A stretch of 64,000 nucleotides of DNA from Nemertoderma westbladi (Eukaryota; Xenacoelomorpha; Nemertodermatida; Nemertodermatidae): NCBI GenBank assembly GCA_032718475.1, contig JAUCBJ010002506.1:1-64000 (forward strand), written 5' to 3'. The stretch's first letter is position 1. Every line of letters begins with the position of its first letter. Made by a program: the position numbers and the translations under genes. Below are positions 54,474-64,000 of this stretch, piece after piece. The notes under the pieces were generated by a model. It did not search any database and was not told the DNA's origin. It saw only the letters and a program-made list of their open reading frames with translations.

Positions 54474-55970
54474 ACTCCCATCATTCAGTAATTAGCCCCA
54501 ATCACAAAAATTGTTAATTTGTCATATTAGCGTCAATCCATAATAATACGGAAAAAGCAACTGGCTGACAGGTAATAGAAAGATTGAATAACACTTAGGC
54601 CTAATTGTGAAATATATACACTTATAAATTTGGTACCGGTACAGGAACAGCTGTGTGTTTCGCTATAATCTCTAAAACCTGGTAAACATAAAATAAATTG
54701 TACTTCAGCCAACCACACTGCCACAGATCAGAATGAAATAGGACTAATTATTTAGGCCTACATTTTCATATTGGACGCTTAAGGGGACCGGACCATTAAT
54801 TACAACCCCAAATCTATTTTTATTTATTTATAAAGCAAATTCTGAAATTTGAACATACCGGTAATGATATGTGATCTGATCCAGAACACGTCGATTATGT
54901 AAATACCTGTATAACATCTGAACATACTGACATATGAACATCTGTATGTAGACAGGTAGATGTAGATGATCATTTATTATTTATTATTATATCATTTATT
55001 AACCAAACTGCCAACAGTTTTGTTGTCTGCAAAATGGGATCATATCGAGTAAATCACATACTGCATTGCATACCGCAGTACTGTTGTAACTGTACGTATG
55101 TACGCAGATGACATTTGTTTGATTTGTACATGAATTTATGGTTTACAAAATTAACTTAACACCGCTGATAAATTTTCTAACTGTGATTCTATGCTTTTCA
55201 ATGTTAAAAAAACGAAACGTGGGTGAATGTAGATACAGGACAGCATGACGGAACGTAATCAAGATCGAATGTAACATAGTTATTACATATCGAACGTAAC
55301 CGCAATTATGTTACATTGGATCCTATACTGCTATAGGGCCTAACTGCAGAACTGCCTCACTAGGTACCGTAATTCGGGGTGACTTGATACAGTTTTTGCC
55401 TTTAACTGTGAATATCTTCTGAAGTTTTTATCCTACACAGATGGAATAAAAAGAAAATTTTATAGTCGGGATGAGTAGGCCTACTACACCACTAGGCTAA
55501 AGCACTATTTCAGGTGCTTAGTCTAGTGGTGTTTTTTTTTCGTAAAAACCAGCTGTATCAAGTCACCCCACATAACGGGGTGACTTGATACACAAGCCAA
55601 TTTTCCGCAATAATACCACTCTGTCTGTCTGTGAATGAGTTTGGATCATGTTGTAGGCTGTGGGGGTGACTTGATACATCTTGGAAATTTAAAAAAAAGA
55701 ACGAAGTCCCCACCTAACGGGGATATAAAATTATGGCTAAAATTAAAAATAACTCAATTTTTTATGGCAAAATATTTCATATTTAACAAGTTAAATTGCA
55801 CTTTAAAAACGAAAAAGACCTTCATTGTATAGTGACATCCTGACACCAGTAAGTAAGACAATACATTTTAGAAAAAACTGGAAACTAAAACAAAGATAAA
55901 ATATTTTAGAAAATTTAACATATAACAATATTTAACAAGTTAAATTGAAGTTTAACGGTATGACTAATTA
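54474..55970. other. 5' flank of phosphatase gene with GGGGTGACTTGATACA repeats
   Basis: No gene is seen. GGGGTGACTTGATACA occurs at 55376, 55577 and 55663. The reverse complement at 55554-55569 forms a perfect 16-bp stem with the copy at 55577-55592 and a 7-nt loop. The promoter of the phosphatase gene should lie between 54474 and about 55000, but no TATA box stands out. Confidence 0.5.
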
Positions 55971-57645
55971 CCCAAACGCACCCAATCGGCACCCAAACGC
56001 ACCCAAACGCACCCAATCGGCACCCAAACGGCACCCAATGGTACCCAAACGGCATTAAAATTGAACTGCCGGATGAAAATTACCCTCCTATAGGGTACTC
56101 CCTGGCATCCTAAATCAGTTGAGTCAATAGGTAAACGGTGAAATTAACCGGTACCTACCAAATACCAGAATACTGAAATACGGTACCAGCAGATTGGTAT
56201 GTACAATAGCTTACTGTCTGACTGTAAACAAGCTGGCGTATAAGTATGTTAGAATGCCGTTTGGGTGGCGTTTGGGTATGTTAGAATGCCGTTTGTTTGA
56301 GTGGCGTTTGGGTAAGGTAGAATTCCGTTTGGGTGGCGTTTGGGTATGTTATAATGCCGTTTGGGTAGCGTTTGAGTATGTTAGAATGCCGTTTGGGTGG
56401 CGTTTGGGTATGTTAGAATGCCGTTTGGGTGGCGTTTGAGTATGTTAGAATGCCGTTTGGGTAGCGTTTGAGTATGTTAGAATGCCGTTTGGGTGGCGTT
56501 TGGGTATGTTAGAATGCCGTTTGGGTGGCGTTTGGGTATGTTAGAATGCCGTTTGAGTGGCGTTTGGGTAAGGTAGAATGCCGTTTGGGTATGTTAGAAT
56601 GCCGTTTGGGTGGCGTTTGGTTATGTTATAATGCCGTTTGGGTGGCGTTTGGGTATGTTAGAATGCCGTTTGGGTGGCGTTTGGGTATGTTAGAATGCCG
56701 TTTGGGTGGCGTTTGGGTATGTTAGAATGCCGTTTGGGTGGCGTTTGGGTATGTTAGAATGCCGTTTGGGTATGTTAGAATGCCGTTTGAGTGGCGTTTG
56801 GGTAAGGTTGAATGCCGTTTGGGAGGCGTTTGGGTATGTTAGAATGCCGTTTGGGTGGCGTTTGGGTATGTTAGAATACCGTTTGAGTGGCGTTTGGGTA
56901 AGGTACAATGCCGTTTGAGTGGCGTTTGGGTATGTTAGCATGCCGTTTGGGTGGCGTTTGGGTATGTTAGAATGCCGTTTGGGTGGCGTTTGGGTATGTT
57001 AGAATGCCGTTTGGGTGGCGTTTGGGTATGTTAGAATGCCGTTTGGGTGGCGTTTGTGTATGTTAGAATGCCGTTTGAGTGGCGTTTGGGTAAGGTAGAA
57101 TGCTGTTTGGGTGGCGTTTGAGTATGTTAGAATGCCGTTTGGGTGGCGATTGGGTATGTTAGAATGCCGTTTGGGTGGAGTTTGGGTATGTTAGAATGCC
57201 GTTTGAGTGGCGTTTGGGTAAGGTAGAATGCCGTTTGAGTGGCGTTTGGATATGTTAGAATGCCGTTTGAGTGGCGTTTGGGTAAGGTAGAATGCCGTTT
57301 GGGTGGCGATTGGGAATGTTAGAATGCCGTTTGGGTGGATTTTGTGTATGTTAGAATGCCGTTTGAGTGGCGTTTGGGTATGTTAGAATGCCGTTTGAGT
57401 GGCGTTTGGGTAAGGTAGAATGCCGTTTGGGTGGCGTTTGGGTATGTTAGAATGCCGTTTGGGTGGCGATTGGGTATGTTAGAATGCCGTTTGGGTGGCG
57501 TTTGGGAATATTATAATGCCGTTTGGGTGGCGTTTGGGTATGTTAGAATGCCGTTTGGGTGGCGTTTGTGTATGTTAGAATGCCGTTTGAGTGGCGTTTG
57601 GGTATGTTAGAATGCCGTTTGAGTGGTTTGAGTGGCCGTTTCCCT
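55970..57645. repeat. 32-bp minisatellite (plus orientation), about 45 units
   Basis: The unit is GCCGTTTGGGTGGCGTTTGG followed by GTATGTTAGAAT, with a GTAAGGTAGAAT variant. It starts properly at about 56240. A short degenerate patch in the opposite orientation (CCCAAACGCACCC, CACCCAAACGGC) lies at 55972-56055. Confidence 0.95.
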
Positions 57646-58351
57646 CTCATGATTCTAATTACACCATTTATTGTAGAACTAGGGCCTACAGTAGTTGAAG
57701 GCCTACATTATTACTAAAATTGCTTTTATACACCTATTGAGACCACGAGGGTACTAAAAACAACACAATTGACCGGATAGTTTTCGGAACCTTTCGTGTG
57801 ACAAACAAACAAACAGACAGACAGACACGATTTTCTTACAGTAAGTAAATCTGAAGATTTACAAATAATATTATAATATAATATATTTTATTGTTAAAAT
57901 TTACAATAATTACCGCTCATTTGATTGGCCCAGCGGTAAATAATATTTGCATTATTTACCTAGGTAAATGGTGATTATTGCTCTTGAATCAGCCAACGTT
58001 GTGCTGTAATAAATACTATTCTGGGGCATTTATTTTATTTAATGAGTAGCTACTACTAGTAAAATAGAAATCAAGTAATTAATAATCTTCAGATAAATAA
58101 TATGTTCCAGAACATTGTGTATTTATTAAATACAATAAATGGCGTGCCCTGCAGGCTGCAACGGATGCAAATACCTGCACTTTTTGAAGGCCCATATCTC
58201 AGCTATTTCTCATTGACATTAATAGTTATTTAAAAATTTGGAATCCTTTCAACGACACTTTTCAATTGGTATCAACAAATCACAAGAAAGACGAAGAATA
58301 ATTTCGGTGCCACTGGTGTAATGTTTAATACTTATTAAACAATAAGATCTT
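57646..58351. other. Intergenic with MITE-like palindromes
   Basis: No gene is seen. A CAAACAGACAGACAGACA tail-like run lies at 57810-57828. TAAATAATATTTGCATTATTTACC palindromic sequence at 57937-57962 resembles the TTTACCG/CGGTAAA palindromes at 62.33-62.46 kb, suggesting a shared MITE family. Confidence 0.4.
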
Positions 58352-59089
58352 TTAACCCTTTCAGACCCGAATTATGTTCCCATCGTGGTAAAAATTATTT
58401 TTGTGTTTTAACAGGTCATTTTAGGTCCCAATAACACAATTTGCTAAAAAAAAAAAAAATTTCGAAACACTCTGTTCCTTTGCCAGCATGGGTCATATAT
58501 GGGCCCCCGGGTTTCAAAGGGTGTGAGAGAATATTGCAAAGTCATTTTTTACCAATTTAGAATTACCTATATTTTCTGGTATTTTGTGTTTTTTTTCTGA
58601 TTAAAATTTAAATTGTTATAATAATAAATTATAAGTTTATTTAATAAATTTAAAATTTTATTTAACCCATTTTCAAGTCCAAGTTGAATTTTGTTGCTGA
58701 TCAATTGTGTGGACCTGCAGGCACAGTATACTACGATGCGCAGTTGTGCTGATAGTCTGCCAGTGTTGTGCATCTCGGTAAGTTATTGATTGTGTAAAAA
58801 TAACATAACAAAATTACTCAAAATTATATATTTTTTCAACACTCAATTGGCATATTTATATTGACTGCTCCAATATAAAAAAAATCACTAAAGAACAATA
58901 TAACTAATAAACTGTAGTAATATGAAAATGATTTTTAGAAACATGAAGTCCGGGGAAGATAGCCAAGAACCTCAGTTCCAGCAGGATATTCAGTGAAGGG
59001 GATAAGTGGAATACGAAGTGGAATACGTGTAGAGATAGTCCAACTTCCACGAAAAATATTCAAATTCATTCGTAAGTCATATCATATAT

Positions 59090-61021
59090 TCAACAATGAT
59101 ATTCAACAAAACAGTTCCGATCAGGGCGAATACACAAGAACACTAGGCACTTCATGCACTTCACCTGTGTCTTCAATTTACATTGACGACACCGCAACCG
59201 ACATTTCACATCTACCATTGTGGGAAAATGCGCAATAACATCCTTTCGAATATTCATGGAAGGCTCCCTTAGCGACGGATTGTGGAACCGAGAACGTGCT
59301 GAAGCTGGATCAGGGCTTGAAGACGAAACAGGGGTACTGGGAATCGAGCCGAGCGAGCGCGCTGGACTGTCAATTGAGACAGGTGGGGTAGCAGTGCCAG
59401 GCCGCCCCCTTTTCCTAGATAGACTCGGTGGTGCCTTATCACATAAGATCAAACTAGAGGCCACAGAAGCAGTGAATCTGAGGAGATCGTATCTCTTTTT
59501 AACTGCGATGCCAAGTTGATTACAAGATCGCTTATAGTGAAGCCAAGAATTTACAACAGCGACATTCAGTACCCATAGAAAGACCCTCCTGTACCACTTA
59601 TCACAGCGATGGTTGCATGTGTATAGTGATCTCAACATATCGAATAAGTCAGTTCCACCCATTGCTTTATTGTACTCTGCAACAATGGCGGGTTGGTCTA
59701 CTAATATCTTCTTTCGTTCCTTCTTGCACCATCTCTTGACCTGTCCAACTGGAGCAATAGAGACATGCGTAGAAGCAAGTTGTACAACCCTGTTGTCCAC
59801 CCAGCGCACTATAGCCAACCCACTATTGGCATCAACCTTCGAATCACATGAACCACGGCCACGTTCTTTCAGTTCCTTTTCGGATTCTAATTGACAATCA
59901 CGAATACGATTTCTATTTAGCGTCCCAATTGAACAAAACCCCATGCTTTTCAACATGACTTGCAATTCAGGGAAATTAAAGTAATTATCGAAATACACTT
60001 TAAAGTTCTGTCCTTTGGCAAGGGTCTCTAGTAACTTTAAAACATAGTCACCAGTTTGGAATCCGCAAGAATTATCGACCTCTACATGTCCCTCATATAG
60101 GAAAAAATCATGTGTAAACCCAGAACTTGAATTACGAGAGAATACTTTCATCCCCCACTTCTTTGGTTTCTTTGGCAAGTATTGTAATAATACTGTACGA
60201 CCTTTATACGGAATCATTTGCTCATCCACACACTGAAACTCCTCAGGGGTAAATGTTAAACAAGCCTCCCTTAATTTATTAAGGAGTGGTCGTATTTTTG
60301 CTAACCTATCGTAGCCTGGCGCGCTGGAATTAGTTATAATATTATTATTGTCAGCAAAATGTAAATACCGGTTAATATCTAAAAATCGGTTTCTTGACAT
60401 GATGTCAGAAATGGCTGACACCGTGAAATCTGCATCCCAGTACATACGATAGCGGGGGAGTTTAATTATGCCCATACGAAGTAACAGACCGAGGTATATC
60501 TCTATTTCTTCATCAGAAGTTCTGAACTTCGACAAAGACTGGACAGCAAACAAATTCGATTCTACCGAAATCAAGTTAATCATCTCTTCAGTAAAGTAGA
60601 GTTTAAAATAATCTATCGGTTCATCTACTTTATCTGGTTTATCTCCTAATGCGCCCTTCCATTGTGGTACACATGGAACCAGCGGTTTGAGGACCCCCAT
60701 TTTATTTTTCTTCTCCTTCCGCCATTTGAAGGACCCATACTTGGAACTACCAGTACCGGTACTACTTTTACAAGGTTTTGCAGGTTGCTTTTGTGGAGTC
60801 GCTTCCATTCCTACTACAACCGGGATATCAAAGCCATGAAACTCCTCCTCGCCTAAGCTACTATCAGAATCACTACTACTCTCAACGAATCCGGGAAAAT
60901 CTTCACCATCGTCCGAGCAATTATCTGGGTCTGACACATCTGCATCTGGCAAAACAACTAATTGTATTTCACTCACACCTCTGCGGGTTTGGCGATGGAT
61001 TACGTCGCCATCCATAGGCAT
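59090..61021 (-). CDS. piggyBac transposase (DDD, C-terminal cysteine-rich domain), intact
   Basis: This 643-aa enzyme has an acidic N-terminus (about 25-65). The catalytic RNase H-like core has aspartates D266 (CVDEQMIPYKG), D345 (VYFDNYF) and D458 in MGGTDLFD, with the family's D461 three residues later. It also has the KPKKWGMKV segment and the HRCDKWYRRVFLW helix typical of PGBD-type proteins. The C-terminus (607-643) is a Cys/His-rich zinc-binding domain (C607, C611, C614, C622, C625, C630, C637, H642, C643) that in piggyBac binds the TIRs. It catalyses seamless cut-and-paste at TTAA. The start at 61021 is followed by a second Met two codons on. Confidence 0.95.
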   Translation of the reverse strand: MPMDGDVIHRQTRRGVSEIQLVVLPDADVSDPDNCSDDGEDFPGFVESSSDSDSSLGEEEFHGFDIPVVVGMEATPQKQPAKPCKSSTGTGSSKYGSFKWRKEKKNKMGVLKPLVPCVPQWKGALGDKPDKVDEPIDYFKLYFTEEMINLISVESNLFAVQSLSKFRTSDEEIEIYLGLLLRMGIIKLPRYRMYWDADFTVSAISDIMSRNRFLDINRYLHFADNNNIITNSSAPGYDRLAKIRPLLNKLREACLTFTPEEFQCVDEQMIPYKGRTVLLQYLPKKPKKWGMKVFSRNSSSGFTHDFFLYEGHVEVDNSCGFQTGDYVLKLLETLAKGQNFKVYFDNYFNFPELQVMLKSMGFCSIGTLNRNRIRDCQLESEKELKERGRGSCDSKVDANSGLAIVRWVDNRVVQLASTHVSIAPVGQVKRWCKKERKKILVDQPAIVAEYNKAMGGTDLFDMLRSLYTCNHRCDKWYRRVFLWVLNVAVVNSWLHYKRSCNQLGIAVKKRYDLLRFTASVASSLILCDKAPPSLSRKRGRPGTATPPVSIDSPARSLGSIPSTPVSSSSPDPASARSRFHNPSLREPSMNIRKDVIAHFPTMVDVKCRLRCRQCKLKTQVKCMKCLVFLCIRPDRNCFVEYHC

Positions 61022-61530
61022 TGTAAAGTACTGCCAGGCAGACAGTTATACCTTACGTACTATACAGCTAAACGGCATATAAAGAGCACTAACTGAAACA
61101 ATCTTTGAAATACTGCATTAGTAGGCATAGGCAGGTAGGTACAAATTGCTAGCCATGTCTGACTGTACAAATTCTAATAACCAGAAATGAAACTATACTA
61201 CTGTACTATATAAGGCATTGTAAAGTAGCCTACTGCGAAACAGACAGTTAGTACCTTACCTACTATACAGCTAAATTGCATGTAAAGAGCACTAACTGAA
61301 ACAATCTTCGGAATATTGCATTAGTAGGCAGGTAGGTACAAATTGCTAGCCATGTCTGACTGTACAAATTCTAATAACCAGAAATGAAACTATACTACTG
61401 TACTATATAAGGCATTGTAAAGTAGCCTACTGCGAAACAGACAGTTAGTACCTTACCTACTATACAGCTAAACTACATGTAAAGAGCACTAACTGAAACA
61501 ATTGCATTGGTAGGTACAAATTGAATTGTA
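61016..61530. repeat. About 200-bp direct repeat, 2.5-3 copies, upstream of the transposase start
   Basis: Units begin at about 61016, 61213 and 61411 with GGCATTGTAAAGTA, and contain CTACTATACAGCTAAA and AAAGAGCACTAACTGAAACA. The first unit includes the transposase start codon. The repeats would lie in the promoter or 5' UTR and could bind transposase or set expression. Confidence 0.85.
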
Positions 61531-61952
61531 CATATTCTGGATATTCAACTATCCTCCATACCCCCTTGGAACCCAGGGGCCCATATGTGGGCAACATATA
61601 AACACATTCATCATATAAATCCACAGGGACACCAATGTTTTTTATTGGTAAGAATACATAAAGGGGACATGTTAGTGGCTGGCTATATTTTTTTCAACTA
61701 ATTTACTCCTGATGTCACAATGACAATCGGCGATTTATTACAACCATCTAAAAATCGGAAATCTCTCCGCATAATTCGGCTGCTACCAACGGTGTAACCA
61801 CCCCTTGCACAGAGGTAAAGTGTTTTTTTGGATGATTAAAGGTCCCTTTAAATTTTAAAAACAAATCTGTTACGAAGTATAACATTGTTGGTGCACAATA
61901 CCCTCTAGAATTTGCTGACCCATATATGGGCCCAGGGGTCTGAAAGGGTTAA

Positions 61953-62944
61953 ATCGAATCAAATCAAATGTTTTTTTAATTTCTCAATAGATACTGCACA
62001 ATGGAACTATAACTATACAACGATAAACGCACAATTTATTACATGCAAATATACAGGTTGTCCCACAAAATTTGACACGGTTTGTTTTCAAATAAATCTG
62101 CTGCACCTTAATATAATTCGGGATTATTGGTATCATTAGAAAGCTAGAGTGCTAACTTAAAGAAAGAAACTTGTTGGAAACAATTACGTTGCTATGGTAA
62201 CTCCCTCGGCAGTTCATAATGAATCAACGGTTTTTTTTCGAAAGGTGCATTAATAATTAATTTGAATAATTAAAATACAGTAATTAGGATGATTTTAACA
62301 ATAAAATTACACATTGTACGATAAATAAAACACGTTATTTACCTTTTCGCCCTTCGATCCGACTTATTTACCTTCCTCGCTTCGCTCGGCCGGTAAATAA
62401 CAGATTTCGGGACGAACGGTAAATAAAGCATATTTTATTTACCGTACAATAAATAGTTAATATTTTAGCCTATTGCAGTAATAGACTAACCAAATAATTT
62501 GTCAAAAAAGTATTTCTACAGTAGTACTGTAGAACAGAAACTATGTAATACTTTAGTAAAAAATACGATACCAAAAATAGAAAAGCAATATTAAGAATAA
62601 CTATTTATATCACGCTGCATAAAGTACCACTTTATAGGATAACAGTTGGTACTTGAGTATTTATACGTATAATTTTATTCAAAAATTGTAATGTTTATTT
62701 TTGAGTGATAAATGTTCATTCATCACCTCGGCACATCGCAGATCGCCCGAAACACAGGAGACGACAACTACAACTGGAATTCCGAACCAACCAACAGTCT
62801 ACTGCGACTGAGATTGCTTCTACCCATCGTTTGAACTTCTTCTATATGCTAAACCATAAGTAAACAGGACGCCGACTTCCGCTCGTAGGAATCGTTAACT
62901 CGGTGATTCGTGGACGCTTTTGGAGACGATATCCGAACTTTTAC
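61953..62944. other. Intergenic with MITE-like TTTACCG palindromes and a mariner-like end
   Basis: No gene is seen. TACAGGTTGTCCCACAAAA at about 62052 looks like a terminal sequence of a Tc1/mariner-type element. 62325-62465 is palindromic (TTATTTACC ... CGCTTCGCTCGG ... GGTAAATAA). A CATAAAGTACCACTTTATA hairpin lies at about 62618. Confidence 0.35.
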
Positions 62945-63042
62945 CAGATTCCGCAGTTCCGGGTTACTATGTTGACAACATCCATGACGCTCGCCAGAAA
63001 TTGATCACACTTCTCCTGGAGTTTTGACGTGGGAAAATTAAT
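62945..63042 (-). CDS. Candidate internal exon of an unrecognised gene
   Basis: On the minus strand an acceptor-like TATAATGTTTTTCAG precedes an open segment encoding INFPTSKLQEKCDQFLAS followed by VMDVVNIVTRNCGI. It ends at CTG|GTAAAA, a possible donor, with an in-frame TAA just beyond if no splicing occurs. The helical, non-repetitive, higher-GC sequence looks truly coding among repeats. No family is recognised. The preceding intron would contain the 32-bp minisatellite and extend past the window. Confidence 0.4.
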
Positions 63043-63116
63043 CTGAAAAACATTATAGATAAATACATTAAAGATACAATAAATGAAACATAATAAAGAT
63101 AATAAAGAATGCAGTC

Positions 63117-64000
63117 TATCCCAAACGCCACCAAACGGCATTCTACCTTACCCAAACGCCATTCTAACATACCCAAACGCCACCCAAACGGCATTCCAAC
63201 ATACCCAAACGCCACCCAAACGCCATTCTAACATACCCAATCGCCACCCAAACGGGATTCTAACATACCCAAACGCCACCCAAACGGCATTCTACCTTAC
63301 CCAAACGCCACTCAAACGGCATTCTAACATACCCAAACGCCACTCAAACGGCATTCTAACATATCCAAACGCCACCCAAACGGCATTCTAACATACCCAA
63401 ACGCCACCCAAACGGCATTCTAACATACCCAAACGCCATCCAAACGGCATTATAACATACCCAAACGCCACTCAAACGGCATTCTACCTTACCCAAACGC
63501 CACTCAAACGGAATTCTAACATACCCAAACTCCACCCAAACGGCATTCTAACATACCCAATCGCCACCCAAACGGGATTCTAACATACCCAAACGCCACC
63601 CAAACGGCATTCTACCTTACCCAAACGCCACTCAAACGGCATTCTAACATACCCAAACGCCACTCAAACGGCATTCTAACATACACAAACGCCACCAAAA
63701 CGGCATTCTAACATACCCAAACGCCACCCAAACGGCATTATAATATTCCCAAACGCCACCCAAACGGCATTCTAACATACCCAATCGCCACCCAAACGGC
63801 ATTCTAACATACCCAAACGCCACCCAAACGGCATTCTACCTTACCCAAACGCCACTCAAACGGTATTCTAACATACCCAAACGCCACTCAAACGGCATTC
63901 TAACATACACAAACTCCACCCAAACGGCATTCTAACATACCCAATCGCCACCCAAACGGCATTCTACCTTACCCAAACGCCACTCAAACGGCATTCTAAC
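63117..64000. repeat. 32-bp minisatellite (minus orientation), runs off the window
   Basis: Reverse-complement orientation of the array at 55970-57645 (ACCCAAACGCCACCCAAACG followed by GCATTCTAACAT). About 27 units are visible, with the same CTACCTTACC (GTAAGGTAG) and CACTC variants. Confidence 0.95.

Larger units (their letters stand above)
58356..61948 (-). mobile_element. Complete piggyBac-superfamily transposon
   Basis: The 3,593-bp element is flanked by TTAA (58352-58355 and 61949-61952). It has perfect 13-bp TIRs, CCCTTTCAGACCC on the left and GGGTCTGAAAGGG on the right. GGGTCATATATGGGCCC-type palindromes lie near both ends (58492-58508 and 61917-61933). It encodes an uninterrupted transposase. 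Intact ends plus intact ORF suggest recent activity. Confidence 0.95.

Overview
The window is metazoan nuclear DNA. It is AT-rich, with an intron-containing receptor tyrosine phosphatase gene, LINE and BEL/Pao fragments, TTAA-specific elements and very large minisatellites. Marine invertebrate is my best guess; the sequence alone does not fix a phylum.

Bases 1 to about 18,500 are most of a Maverick/Polinton, a self-synthesising virus-like DNA transposon. The left end lies outside the window. Plus-strand genes come first: a possible PC4-like protein, a protein-primed family B DNA polymerase, a TBP-like protein and an unknown 117-aa protein. A tightly packed minus-strand block follows (listed in transcription order from high to low coordinate): unknown 147-aa protein, RING protein, packaging ATPase, 127-aa virion-like protein, a 56-aa basic protein, retroviral-type integrase, two penton-like minor capsid paralogues, a GG-rich basic virion protein, major capsid protein, adenovirus-type protease and a degraded unknown gene. 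This copy is dead in several places. The integrase and the last gene have nonsense codons, polymerase motif C has His for Asp, a LINE tail displaces the capsid C-terminus, and a 1.55-kb TTAA element splits the basic virion gene.

From 19 to 35 kb there is a roughly 3-kb segmental duplication carrying a C2H2 zinc-finger gene (intact at 19.6-21.1 kb, frameshifted at 32.7-33.9 kb). Between the copies are a 20-bp minisatellite, a LINE reverse-transcriptase remnant that runs straight into 76 copies of a 57-bp minisatellite apparently made from it, and a full-length DNAJB9-like pseudogene. From 35 to 43 kb there are only repeats: a BEL/Pao integrase remnant, a 0.95-kb tandem duplication and a 1.07-kb TTAA palindrome.

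From 43.4 to 54.5 kb on the minus strand there is a two-exon receptor tyrosine phosphatase (Ig, about four FN3, TM, active D1, pseudo-D2; Ptp99A/PTPRG-like). Its single 7.3-kb intron is almost wholly a 32-bp minisatellite whose every unit repeats the exon-intron donor junction (ACAG|GTAAAT), with a 1.3-kb foldback element nested in it. From 55.9 to 64 kb a complete piggyBac element (TTAA, 13-bp TIRs, intact transposase) sits between two inverted arrays of another 32-bp minisatellite, with one candidate exon of an unknown gene near 63.0 kb.
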